DNA from: Bodo saltans
Lineage: Eukaryota; Euglenozoa; Kinetoplastea; Eubodonida; Bodonidae
NCBI GenBank assembly: GCA_001460835.1
Contig: CYKH01001779.1
Coordinates: 1 to 53,708, forward strand
Reading direction: 5' to 3'
DNA length: 53,708 nt
The position numbers were made by a program, and so were the translations under genes. Positions 8,854-18,897 of this stretch are shown piece after piece (the first letter of the stretch is position 1; each line of letters begins with the position of its first letter). The notes below the pieces were generated by a model. The model was not told the DNA's origin. It did no database searches and worked only from the letters and a program-made list of their open reading frames with translations.

Positions 8854-10551
8854 ATGGTCCAGTTTCGCCCGTACAGTTTTTCGATTCAAACACGCTTCAA
8901 GTGGCGGCACAAAGAAACGGACAGATGGCGGCGGCTCATGGACGGCACTTGCTTTTCTGTAGACTGGCTGACCCAAACAGCGGGGCCAACCATGAGTCAA
9001 TATGGAGGTAACTGGTCTCACATCTTAACGTGCGCGCATGTTGTGTGCCCGTGGCAATACCCCAATTTCTATCCTCCCACCGGTCACACGAGGTACGTCT
9101 CCCACATTACGTTGCCTGACACGCAGATTCAAGTTCGTGCTGCATCATTGCAGGGCGACATCGTGCATCGGCACTTTGTGTCGCACCACAGTGTGTTTGT
9201 ACACACGAACCCGCGCTTGGACCTCTGCGTTGTTCATCCCGAACAGCTCATGAAGCGCTCTGGCGAAATGAAGATGCTCTGGATGCAGAACGAGGGCTTC
9301 GTGATGCGGCCAAGGCTCGAGGTCAACGAAGAGCTCCAGGTCGGAGACTACGTTTGGATCTACGGCTTGACGGCGCATGAAAGTTTGTTCGACGAGGAAA
9401 AGGCGCCAGAGCCGATAATGGTGCCCACTGGCATCCGAGCACGGGTGCACACTAAGACAAGGGAGCACTTCTTCCTCGATACACTGAACGTTGAGGGAGC
9501 CGACAAAGGACAAGTGCACATGGGTATGTGTGGATCCGTAATCATGCGGAATGGGCGATGCGTTGGCATGCTCACGGCGACTGTCCACGAAGATTCAAAT
9601 TGCAAGGAGCTTGCGGGAACGGCGATGTGCACCTACGCTTCAGATATCTTTGAATTTCTCTTGGAAGTTGAGAATCAATTGAAAAATATACCCGAAAATC
9701 CAAACTCGGAGAAAACGAGATTTGAGGCAAATCGTGAGGCAGAAGGCGTGGGGCTCAAAAAAAGCAAAGATTGGAACTTGGACCTCACTCGTATTGCCCG
9801 TCACGTCCCAGCGCCACGATCTCTTTGGAGAATGGAGGAGAAGTGGGTGACAGAGGAGGACAAAATATCTGCGAAAGTATTTGGAAATGGTGGCGTATTC
9901 GATCAAGAAGTTCAGGAAAACGCCCTTGGATACAACATGAACACGTCTAAAGAAGATGGCTCCAAACCCGATGGCGCAATACCGTTCTCCTCAGTGCACG
10001 CGGGAGGACGAGTGCACGCTCAAGGCGAACGACGTGACTCGAGTCCTCGCGATATCTACTCTCCGCCAGATGCTATGAAACAAAAGGAGGAGGGGAGTCA
10101 CATTGACTTTAGAGGCCTCTTCGACAGTCAAGATCTGGACACTGACCATATTTCTCTCGTCAACGGCTTTCGACAAAATATGGAGAACTCTCGGGTTGAA
10201 AAGGAGAGACAGAAGATGAAGGAGAATGTCTTTAAGCATGCGTCTACCACTGGATTCGCTGATCCGATGAACGCAGGGAATACAGGGCACTACGGCGGCA
10301 GCAGCGATCTCGGCAACCAAAACTTTTCCGAAGAAACTGGTAAGAAACCGATCGACGTTTCCAAGACTCCATTTGGTTCAACAAGAGGATTTGAGCAACA
10401 GTGGCAGGCGCCTCCAGCTTCGACTCCGTCGAGCGCAAAAGAAGAACGTGCCCGCGCGAAACGCGAGAAAGAAGCCAAATATCAGGAGGAGCTTCGCAAG
10501 CGACACAATCTGCATCAGCCCGAGAATTTTGGCAACTTTGAGCGTCACTAG
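8854..10551 (+). CDS. Chymotrypsin/trypsin-fold protein with Cys at the nucleophile position
   Basis: The 565-residue product has an N-terminal trypsin-like domain (about 30-275). The triad landmarks are His62 in HILTCAHVV, Asp123 in RLDLCVV, and MGMCGSVI at 223-230, where the usual GxSGG serine is Cys226. The following GRCVGMLTA matches the 'GxvVGi' strand after the nucleophile in HtrA-like enzymes. A Cys nucleophile in this fold is best known from 3C-type proteases; in a cellular protein it could mean either a cysteine protease or a pseudoenzyme. The C-terminal ~290 residues are hydrophilic, charged and low complexity, with repeated Lys/Glu helices near the end. The basic, Arg-rich N-terminus (MVQFRPYSFSIQTRFKWR) could be a mitochondrial presequence. 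The frame extends to a GTG at 8845; ATG 8854 is the first true start. Confidence 0.75.
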   Translation: MVQFRPYSFSIQTRFKWRHKETDRWRRLMDGTCFSVDWLTQTAGPTMSQYGGNWSHILTCAHVVCPWQYPNFYPPTGHTRYVSHITLPDTQIQVRAASLQGDIVHRHFVSHHSVFVHTNPRLDLCVVHPEQLMKRSGEMKMLWMQNEGFVMRPRLEVNEELQVGDYVWIYGLTAHESLFDEEKAPEPIMVPTGIRARVHTKTREHFFLDTLNVEGADKGQVHMGMCGSVIMRNGRCVGMLTATVHEDSNCKELAGTAMCTYASDIFEFLLEVENQLKNIPENPNSEKTRFEANREAEGVGLKKSKDWNLDLTRIARHVPAPRSLWRMEEKWVTEEDKISAKVFGNGGVFDQEVQENALGYNMNTSKEDGSKPDGAIPFSSVHAGGRVHAQGERRDSSPRDIYSPPDAMKQKEEGSHIDFRGLFDSQDLDTDHISLVNGFRQNMENSRVEKERQKMKENVFKHASTTGFADPMNAGNTGHYGGSSDLGNQNFSEETGKKPIDVSKTPFGSTRGFEQQWQAPPASTPSSAKEERARAKREKEAKYQEELRKRHNLHQPENFGNFERH

Positions 10552-10863
10552 GCGCAACATCGTGCCGTGTTCATTCTTTTTATGATAATTCAGAAGTGAT
10601 TTGTTTTGTATCTGACATAACTCGTTATCATTTGCCACCACTAGTCTGGTTGGTTTTCTCTTTCTCTCACTCATTCAAACAGGATTTGCATCCAGCGTTA
10701 TTCAGTAACGAAAACAGATAGAAGCACTTTTCCCCCAAAGAAGGACTTCGATCTGTTCTCGTTGTGATTGACTTTCGTGTTTCGGTGAAAAAAAACACTG
10801 GATTCTTTAGGATCTGGATCTCGAAATATCATCACTTTCAAACGAAAAAAGGACGAGAAGAAA
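10552..10863 (+). other. Intergenic region before the TPR-CHAT gene
   Basis: The strongest element is the tract 10651-10682. The 181 nt from there to the start codon at 10864 contain no ATG. I see no gene here. Confidence 0.4.
10651..10682 (+). promoter_or_regulatory. Candidate trans-splice acceptor for the TPR-CHAT gene
   Basis: The tract TGGTTTTCTCTTTCTCTCAC is followed by the first AG at 10681-10682. Confidence 0.55.
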
Positions 10864-13800
10864 ATGATGAACATTGATGCGAAGCCGTGGTACCCAACAG
10901 CTTGCGTTGACGGGGCTATGGCTGATGTTGATATGTTCGCCGCTTTGCAGGCTAACGAGAGCAGCGAAATGGTGCTTGGGACGACCAGTTCCGCAGCATC
11001 GTACACTCCTACCCCTGACCCGTCCCCGCACCTCCACTCTGGGGTGCGACGCAATGACCCCTATCGCAGCAACTCTTTCACTCACGGTGGTGGTGGTGGC
11101 GACGGGCCATACACCAGTGGTCAAGTTTCGTACACGGTTGAGGGCACAGCGAATGCATCCTCAAACCACCACATCATGATAGGAGGGGGAGGAGGAGGAG
11201 CGAAGCCTTACACCAGCGGCAGCAACCCTTCTTCTGGCAGCGGCGGTCAACATGCCCATATCATGGATTACTCGGAGCTCATGTACAGCGCGATGCAGCA
11301 ACAAGGGTTGTTAGATGGACCGCCGAGTTACACCGACTTTGTTGCCCAGCCGTATCGCTCCGCTCAGTTCCGCTCGTCGCACGATCTTGACGGTGAACAC
11401 CATGGCGTGTCCTCAGGTTCAAACAGCGGGTCCAACGGCAGCAACTCTCCTCGACAGCCTGCTGCCTCAGCCGCAGCACAACAACCACCGTCGGCAGAGA
11501 AGAAGCCAAAAGCTCCTCCAGTACCAGTTGCGATTCCCCTGCCTCGTTCCCGCCGTACAGGGAGCGACGCGGCACCAGGTGCCGTTGCACCTGCAGCGGT
11601 TCCTGTCCAATTAAAGTCAACGTCGACGACTCCAACGGAATCCCAAAACGCATCCCCCACGAAGCCCAGCGTCGCTGACTTTCCTCTACCAGCTCCCCGA
11701 TCGCAACGCGCACAAGTAAAACTGGACTCTCCAACATCGTGCGATGCGTTTTACGACGACGCTGAAGAAAACATTGTTGCCAGGCTGCAGGACATGCTTG
11801 CTCGAAATCGCAACAACACTAACAGCACGACAGGAGCGTTCACGATTCACTCCGCAAGTAGTCCTCCAACACCACCACCCGTCGAAAAAGAGAAAGATCG
11901 TTCAGAACACAACAAGGGCAAGTTGGCGACCAAGGAAGTAGAGGACGACGCACTCCAAGCAGGCAGCCCCACATCTGAGACGGCAGAAGAATTTCCGAAG
12001 AAAGACTTTGCTGCTTCTTTAGCCGCGCTCAAGAAGAAAAAGGCTCCAGCAGCGAAGAAGAAAGATGAGTGGAAGACAGTGGAGAAGCATGGCAACAATC
12101 ACGTCTCAACCCACAGCACAACGAACCGTCACTCTTCGGCAACCGCACCTACGTTGGTCGCTGCGTCAACAAACAAATTCGAAATCGTCACTCAATCCCA
12201 ACAAGCGAAGAGTCTCAATGGTAAGAAAGCTGCAACGAAACGTAACGAGGATTCTGATGACAGCGACCATGACACCACAACAACCATCGTGTTCGCGTCC
12301 GCCAAGCCTCAGAAGCATCACAGCCACGTCAACAAGCATCACGCTCATCATAACGCTGATGAAGAGGATGCATGGCTCGAAGAAATTTCTCGCGCTGGCG
12401 CAGCTGCCCAAGAACAACATCAACGCCAAGCACTTGAGCACGCATGCTACAAAGATACTTTGTGTTTTTTGGGCCAACATCGTGTTCGCGTCCGCCAAGC
12501 CTCAGAAGCATCACAGCCACGTCAACAAGCATCACGCTCATCATAACGCTGATGAAGAGGCGTGGCTCGAAGAAATTTCTCGCGCTGGCGCAGCTGCTCA
12601 AGAACAGCATCAACGCCAAGCACTTGAGCACGCATGCTACAAAGATACTTTGTGTTTTTTGGGCCAACAGATTTCACTGAAGTCGTTGCCAAATGTCGGT
12701 GCACTTCTTCCGATCAAGCCCACACAGGCGCAAATTAGCCTGGCCTCGACGTTTCAACGCATCATTGACGAACCACACGGTGATCACAATGTCAATGCGA
12801 AGCACAGTGCACTGCGTCGACTTCTTGACAAGGTACTCAGCCATTCGCAGAACACCGCTCCGCTTGTGATCTGCATTCATGTTGAGCTCAGTGAATCCGC
12901 TATCGACCTCGACTCTGGCCTTCAACACGTTCGTCAAGCACTTCACTTAGCCCGCCTGCAGCAGTCGCTTCCACTCGAATTACTGGCATTGATTGCATAT
13001 TTCAAGTTTACCCAGAAATTGTCCGAGTCGGTAGAATCGAGCAGCGATCTTCAGCGCGCCCTCGATATCGCACTTGAACTCGGGGAAATGCAAGCCCTTG
13101 GCTGGACTGCCAGTATGATCGCCATCTCGCTCGAAGTGGTAGGTGCGTTCCCTGAAAGCGTCTCCTGGCAGGTCCTCGCCTGGCGCATCGGTCACTTCAC
13201 CGACGACAATCGGTTGGAGGCCGAGTCTGTTGCCCACGTGGCCCTTTCATTAGCTGCCGCTGGAGCATTCGATGAGGCTGAGCGGTTGTTGGATGTGGTG
13301 GTGGGAATCTGCAAGTCCAATGATCGAAGCGTCACGCAACGGACGACGCTGAACATGTCACAGATTGCGACTCAGATCGGCGATATGGACCGCGCCATTA
13401 CCCTTCTTACCGAAGAGCGCGACGCACACCGTGCTGCCCGGGAGCAAGTTCCCCAGCCGCTGATGCACAACATCGCACAAACCCTTCGCGGTATGGGTCG
13501 TGTGGAAGAAGCACTGCAAGCGCATCAAGGTGATTCCTCGTCGGATGTCACCATGTCAACCGTTCCTCGAGACTTGGACTCCATGATGTGCATCGCAACA
13601 TGCCTGAAACTGCTCGGTCACACTGCGAAAGCACGCGATGTGCATCGCAACATGCCTGAAACTGCTCGGTCACACTGCGAAAGCACGCGACACCCTCGTG
13701 AAGCTCCTACGCGCCGCGCGAGAGACGCAAGACAACGGAATTGCCGCCAAAGCTCTCGCTGAAGTTGGCGACCTCGATGCCAAGGATGGCAACTACGAAG

Positions 13801-15693
13801 AGGCCGTCATTCGACTTGTGGAGGGTCTTCGATTGATTGAGCAAGCAGCTCCCACTGAGTGCAAGCAATTCTACTTGAAGATTCACTTGTGCGAAGCTGA
13901 ATGGAAAATCTGTGAAGTCCTTGAATGTATTCACGCTGATCGAAATGAAATCGTCGATGCCGTGCGCTTCAGTGATGCCATGCGTATTCCCAACACCGCC
14001 AACGTCGTTGGGCTTCTGCAAAAGAAGCAACAACGTGCGATGCAACAAATTGCAGTCCATTCAGCCGCTGCCACGACAACGACGGCTTCTGGGTCAGAGT
14101 CGAATTGCGTCGCCACTACGACCGCGTCGTCAAGCAAGAAGGTCGCGCTGGCAACCCCCGTGAACGTTCCTGGTCCTCGTGCTCTCGCGCAATTCCAAGC
14201 ATCACTACAGTTCTTGAAGAATCGTTTCTTTGATCCCGCCCACCTCACCCGCATGCTTGCAGACAAGGCCGTCGCTGGTGTGGACACTATGATCGTTTAC
14301 TCCCTTCACTGGAACGATTCCTTCGACTACAATATTTTTGCTCTTCGTCATGACGATGCCACCAACGAGCTCGTCACGAAGCGTGTGTCTCTTTCCTTCG
14401 CTCGTCACGAAGCGTGTGTCTCTTTCCTTCACACCCCAGGCGATTCGTGTGATTGCAGGGACTCATAGTGCCTTCTACTCTGTATTTCATCGCGAATCTA
14501 ACTCTGCGGTTACACGCGAAAATGGTAATGCAGCGAGCACAACCACCGACAAAATTGACAGCGACACACCATTGTTTCCCTCTCAATACTTTCACGTTCA
14601 GTGCAAGTACGCGAGAGAGCACCCTGAAGATGCAAAGCGTATTGAGCATGACCTCGAGTATTGCCTCTCGATTTTGTACGATGCACTCGTGAAGCCCATT
14701 GAGGAGTTCCTTCAGTTGGACGCGACCAATGTACCACGACTTTTGTTCGTTGGCGATGGTGCTATCAGCATGGTTCCCTTCCCTGCGCTTCCTATGGGCA
14801 ACAGCGACGAACAAGGTTCATCCCAGCGTCTTCTTGATGTCTGCATGAGCACCAAGCTCCCTTCAGTAGAGCACGCATTGACATTGTACACCAAACGTTT
14901 GGCCTCTGCTGCTGCTGCTGCCGCCGCTCAACCCGCCGCCGCCATCGTTGCTTCTTCGACGCAAGCGGAGGAGCCACCAACAGTCATTAGTGGGTTTACG
15001 GAAGCCGACAGTGGTATCACGCTGCTGCGCGCTGCTATCAAATCCATGAAACTAATCTCTATCGTTGACAACGAGAAGGCAGTGGCGGAGCACGCGGCAA
15101 AGCCGTCGCTCCCAACTCAACGCGACATCGAAGCATGCGAAGTGGACGACGTTCCGCAGCTTTGTCGACGATTGATGGAAGCAACCCTCAACACACACCC
15201 GCGTGATAAAACGTTAAGCAATGAGCTCTTCCGCGCCTTGTTTGTGGATGCAAACCGCTCAGCTCCGCTGTTCCTTGACATGCCTGTCGTCACAGATGTG
15301 AAGGAAGACTTCAGCGGAGTCATGACCACCGCTATTGGCACCACGTTAGTGTCGTCATCAGAGATTTCAGTCACTTGGGATTTATCAGCGTTCCCCCTTG
15401 TTATTGCAACGCGTTTCGGTGCCCACGGCACTCGCAGCATTCACGAAACGGGCATTCCGGTGAACAGAGCTCTCCTCCTCGCGGGTGCGCAGCGTCTGCT
15501 GATTCCCATCGGTAGCAACGCTATGGTGAAGTGCAGCGCGGAGAGCATGTCTGTTCCCAGTGCAGCTGCAGAGGCTGTGAAGGCCGGGAAATCAGTCTTC
15601 CTCGCCATTCACGATTCGATGAAGGCCTTGCGAAATACAGGTGCCCCAACGAGTGTGTGGTCGGCCTTCACGTTCTTCGGTCTCCCCATCTAA
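10864..15693 (+). CDS. TPR-CHAT protein with degenerate CHAT active site; frame broken by three tandem duplications
   Basis: One gene is spread over three frame changes. Open segments run from ATG 10864 to about 12477, then to ~13636, then ~14399, then to TAA 15693. At each junction a short stretch is repeated (193/190, 52 and 31 nt, all 1 mod 3). Removing one copy of each gives a continuous frame of 1,517 codons plus stop. The N-terminal ~450 codons are low complexity (Gly, Ser, Asn, Pro, His). About 12,680-14,060 encodes helical TPR-like repeats (for example GAFDEAERLLDVVV and GRVEEALQAH). About 14,280-15,690 encodes a CHAT domain, the caspase/separase-like fold found with TPRs: TMIVYSLHWND, RLLFVGDGAISMVPFPALP, ALLLAGAQRLLIPIG and the closing VWSAFTFFGLPI. 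The expected catalytic His and Cys are absent. The breaks are probably assembly errors; a real pseudogene is less likely. Confidence 0.75.
12285..12667 (+). repeat. Tandem duplication of ~190 nt inside the TPR-CHAT gene, copies slightly diverged
   Basis: Unit 1 is 12285-12477 (193 nt) and unit 2 is 12478-12667 (190 nt). They differ by an in-frame 3-nt indel (DEEDAWLEE against DEEAWLEE) and two synonymous third-position changes (GCC/GCT and CAA/CAG). The offset shifts the reading frame by one. The differences look like two alleles of the same stretch placed end to end. Confidence 0.85.
13585..13688 (+). repeat. Perfect 52-nt tandem duplication inside the TPR-CHAT gene
   Basis: 13585-13636 is repeated exactly at 13637-13688. 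It encodes MCIATCLKLLGHTAKAR in the coding frame of each copy. Unit length 52 shifts the frame by one; removing one copy joins the upstream TPR frame to the downstream one. Confidence 0.9.
14369..14430 (+). repeat. Perfect 31-nt tandem duplication inside the TPR-CHAT gene
   Basis: 14369-14399 is repeated at 14400-14430. It encodes LVTKRVSLSF. Unit length 31 again shifts the frame by one; removal restores the CHAT-domain frame. Confidence 0.9.
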
Positions 15694-16152
15694 ACGCAAA
15701 AAAAAAGACTCAAAAAAGTCGTTTTGTTGCAAAAATTGATGCATGGGAGTGTCCACATTCAAGAACAGTGTCTCTATGTTTCCTCCCTCCGTCCATCAAT
15801 GGCTCTCTCACAAGGGCCGCTTTTTCACTGATATTTTTTTCCTCCTCTCTCACTCAGTTTATTTCCCCCCTCTCTACCCACTTTCTTCACATGGAAATCA
15901 AAGGGCGAGTGAGAACGACAAGTGTTTTCAGCTGAATGTGCTGCCAAAAGAGGCATCCGAACACTTCAGCTCTTTTTAACGAACGTCAAACTCAACCTCC
16001 CATGTTTCCGAAAACGAAGAAGTGTTTTCACATACCTACGTCGTCAGCGCGGTGATTTTTGGAACACCTTTCCCCCCTCCTCGTTTCTATTAAAAATGGA
16101 GTGCGTTTAACGGGAACGGGGGAAAAAGGATTATGTTGTTGCTTGGGGAATT

Positions 16153-16185
16153 CACAATCGAGTGCTTTGGGGGTGCTCGATTTTG
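16153..16185 (+). repeat. Inverted repeat able to form an RNA hairpin
   Basis: AATCGAG (16156-16162) pairs perfectly with CTCGATT (16076 offset arm at 16176-16182). The stem extends inward with U-G, G-U, C-G and U-G pairs, leaving a 5-nt loop, and outward by two pairs after one mismatch. It lies in the long non-coding interval, with no T-run typical of a bacterial terminator. Function is unknown. Confidence 0.35.
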
Positions 16186-17005
16186 CTCAACCTGGGTGAA
16201 AAAACAAGACAAAAAACAAACTCAGCGTGTCTGAGAAGAAAAAAAGAGGAGAAATGTATTTGTTAAAGAAACTTTTATCAGATGCCTCACCAGCACAGCA
16301 ACAAAAGAAGTTCAGGAAACATGACAAACAAGGAGGGGGTGTTCCACACAGTGTATCTGGCGGGGGTTCGGTGCTTTACTGTTTTCCTTTTTTCAACCAA
16401 TTTCATCAAAAACAAAAGACGACACAGTTGCGTGCGTGTCTTCCCTTTTCGTGTCTTCACTTCCCCGCACCATAGAAAGACACGCTCACGAACAAAAAAC
16501 GAAAATCAAGAGACGACGAGTGGTGCGCTCCAGTAGCAAGAAGAAGGAAGAAAAAAAAAAAAGCTCACAAACAGCCAATGTTACAACCCATCAATCATGC
16601 TTCAGTCCAAGTTCAAACAAATGAGTGACACACACATACGCAAGAAGGCACAAAAAAACGGAAAACCTCTTCAATTCAGGCACTGCTTGCACAAACAAAG
16701 AATTTTATTGCAACACGAGAGGCGGAGAATTTTTTAAAACGAGAGAACATCAAAACCAACAAAAATGGCAAGTCTTCACACAAAAGCCGAATAAACAATC
16801 GTCGACAGGAGTAAGTTCAAAAAAAAAAAAACACAAAAATGAGCACTCACTCTGTGGTCACCTTATTAAGTGACGCCAGAAGTAGTGTTCTATAACACAA
16901 CGCGCACACCAATTGTTCACATCACACTTTACACGAATCTGAAAACGAAACTTACCCATTGACCTCAGACAATTTAGACAACATCAATATTGTGCCTGAT
17001 TGCAC

Positions 17006-17034
17006 CTCCCTCTTTTTGTTTTATTTTGCACCAG
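17006..17034 (+). promoter_or_regulatory. Candidate trans-splice acceptor for the CCCH zinc-finger gene
   Basis: A strong T-rich tract ends at CCAG, AG 17033-17034. It lies 54 nt before ATG 17089, with no ATG between. Confidence 0.6.
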
Positions 17035-17088
17035 TGGTGAGGGAAACGACAAAGAGAACCGCGCAGCTTCCAGCAGAACACATCAAAC

Positions 17089-18327
17089 ATGGCAGCAGCA
17101 GACCTCTGGGTTGGTGATTTCACTGCGAAAGTATCCCCTAGTCGTGGGATGCAGTTCTGGAGCGAATCTGCGTGGGGAGGTGAGCCTGATGCAGCTTCAA
17201 CTTTCCCAACTGTAAGCAGGGGCAACGTTGGGCGAATGGGCGATTTTGAGAGCGCCACCAATGCCGCCGTCACGATCACGCCAACATCACAATCTTCTCA
17301 CACCCCAGCAGCCACTGCCACGTTTCTTGCCACTCCACCGTCCATCGCTCCGTCCAGCAATGCCACAAAGGACAGCACAATTTGCAAATATTTTGCAACA
17401 GGCGGCTGCACTCGCGGTGAGTTATGCAGCTATCGCCACGACCTGACCATCGACGCAGCAACTGACGCAGATGTCTCTCGTGGCTTCGTACTGATGGGCC
17501 AGGTAGTGAACCTCAAGCACTCTGCCGCAGCACAAAAACAACAGCAATCCCAACGAGGCGCTGCCAACGCTACGCCACCTCACTCGATGAACCCGGATGC
17601 GCGCCCTTTCGTCTCCGTGGGTGAAGACGCCGCCGTCAACGACGTTGCTGCCATGATGGAATCTCAATATGCCGCTGCAACATCGTATCAGCACAACATT
17701 CGGCAACCCCCGCTACGTTTCCAAGCAGCAGCGGCTCCTCCTCACATGGAGGGGTACTACGGTGACAACGGCGGCTACAGCGGCGCTGAACAGCAACAGT
17801 ACGAACACTCTACTTACAGTGGTGGATACAGCGACTACTATGAGGGGCAGCAACCTTATGGTGGTGGAGGTGGTGAGGATATGTCGATGTACCAAAACAA
17901 TCATCACTATGCCTACAACAACAACCAGTACTCCTCGTCGATGGAAGCAAAGTGGAAGCCTACTGGAGTGTTTTCAACGACAGCAGAAACAGCGGCAGCA
18001 AAATCCGTTCTTGCTGGGTACTACGACCATGCGCTCCTCAACAAAGAGGCGGTGTACCAGCACCGCAGGTTCCAAGCGATGCGGCCACCACTGCAAAGCA
18101 ACAAGCCTGGGGGTGCCGCCAACTCGTCATCCTCGAGCCTTGAGGATGACTCCTTCGACGCCAATGCTCGTGGTGCCGCCATGCGCACACAGCAGCAAGG
18201 AGGCCAGGTTGCTTCTGCGCCAACTACATGGACGTACTACCCAAAACCATCGTCGATGGACACCGTTCATCACAATTACCAGTCAGCAGACACCCATCGC
18301 AAACTGCGCAATCGCCCTGAGTTCTAA
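17089..18327 (+). CDS. Single CCCH zinc-finger, Gln/Tyr/Gly-rich putative RNA-binding protein
   Basis: The 412-residue product has one CCCH finger: C99-x7-C107-x5-C113-x3-H117, in the context ICKYFATGGCTRGELCSYRHD. Such fingers bind single-stranded RNA. In kinetoplastids, where transcription is polycistronic, CCCH proteins commonly set mRNA stability and translation. Downstream of the finger, residues ~200-330 are rich in Tyr, Gly, Gln and Asn (repeated YSGGYSDYYEG-like stretches), a composition associated with condensate-forming RNA-binding proteins. The C-terminus contains a more ordered YYDHALLNKEAVYQHRRFQA segment of unknown role. RNA targets cannot be inferred. The long 5' non-coding interval fits a regulated gene. 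Confidence 0.8.
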   Translation: MAAADLWVGDFTAKVSPSRGMQFWSESAWGGEPDAASTFPTVSRGNVGRMGDFESATNAAVTITPTSQSSHTPAATATFLATPPSIAPSSNATKDSTICKYFATGGCTRGELCSYRHDLTIDAATDADVSRGFVLMGQVVNLKHSAAAQKQQQSQRGAANATPPHSMNPDARPFVSVGEDAAVNDVAAMMESQYAAATSYQHNIRQPPLRFQAAAAPPHMEGYYGDNGGYSGAEQQQYEHSTYSGGYSDYYEGQQPYGGGGGEDMSMYQNNHHYAYNNNQYSSSMEAKWKPTGVFSTTAETAAAKSVLAGYYDHALLNKEAVYQHRRFQAMRPPLQSNKPGGAANSSSSSLEDDSFDANARGAAMRTQQQGGQVASAPTTWTYYPKPSSMDTVHHNYQSADTHRKLRNRPEF

Positions 18328-18897
18328 CTTTGAAAGCGAGGAAGCAAGCTGTCCAAGAGATCTGAGCGAGAGTGAACTATTTCTTGTTGGATCCTTTTGT
18401 CGCTGCTTTGTGACTTGAAACGAGAAGAAATTTTTAGCGACCTTGGCGTCGGTTTGTATTGTACGTGGCTTCGCACGATTGGTTGTACAAAAAATCACAC
18501 AAAACACACAAAACACCTCCTTGCATGCGACGTCGTCGGACTCGGGCGAGGAGAGAAAAATAAAAAATGAGAGAAATACAAAATGCTCCTCCTGAGATGA
18601 AGATTTTGTGACGGACTGCAGATGAAAACGAAGGAAAAAAAAAAAAGAAACAACGCGCAGAATTGGATTGCAGCTGGTGGGAATCACCAGCAACAAAAAA
18701 AAGAAACAACATGCCCCAAACTCACTCACCAGACACACATTCTTCACTCTTAGAAAAGACAACGCCAACTATCAACATCAAAAACAACAGATCAGCATTC
18801 AACAGTGCCCCCTCAAGTTATCTCACTGCAACACACGCGGCTTTATTTCTTTTTCTTCTCTTGTCTGATGATACATACTACAAAAAATAAAGGAGAG
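18328..18897 (+). other. Intergenic region between zinc-finger gene and large unknown gene
   Basis: This A-rich, UTR-like sequence has several homopolymer runs. It ends with the pyrimidine tract 18841-18866 and acceptor AG 18891-18892. I see no additional gene. Confidence 0.45.
18841..18892 (+). promoter_or_regulatory. Candidate trans-splice acceptor for the 1,211-residue unknown gene
   Basis: The tract CTTTATTTCTTTTTCTTCTC is followed by no AG until 18891-18892. That is 5 nt before ATG 18898, giving a very short 5' UTR. Confidence 0.55.

Larger units (their letters stand above)
15694..17088 (+). other. 1.4 kb gene-free interval
   Basis: This is the longest stretch without a credible gene. 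It is rich in A-runs and T-runs with only short, low-complexity open frames (at most 84 codons, apart from one of 134 codons that starts inside the preceding gene). None has a recognisable domain. It probably comprises a long 3' UTR of the TPR-CHAT gene plus the 5' region of the zinc-finger gene. A hairpin-capable inverted repeat sits at 16153-16185. Confidence 0.5.

Noticed and set aside
12065-13762. A separate 565-codon gene starting at 12065
   Set aside because: Its first ~75 codons are an out-of-frame reading of the TPR-CHAT gene. Only the part after the first duplication is real coding sequence, and it belongs to that gene.
15694-17088. Small protein genes in the 1.4 kb interval
   Set aside because: The open frames are short, Lys/Gln- or Phe-rich, follow homopolymer runs and show no domain.
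18541-18620. Possible box C/D snoRNA (short inverted repeat near TGATG-like motifs)
   Set aside because: The 7-bp arms and motif spacing do not match a C/D box RNA; likely chance in A-rich UTR.
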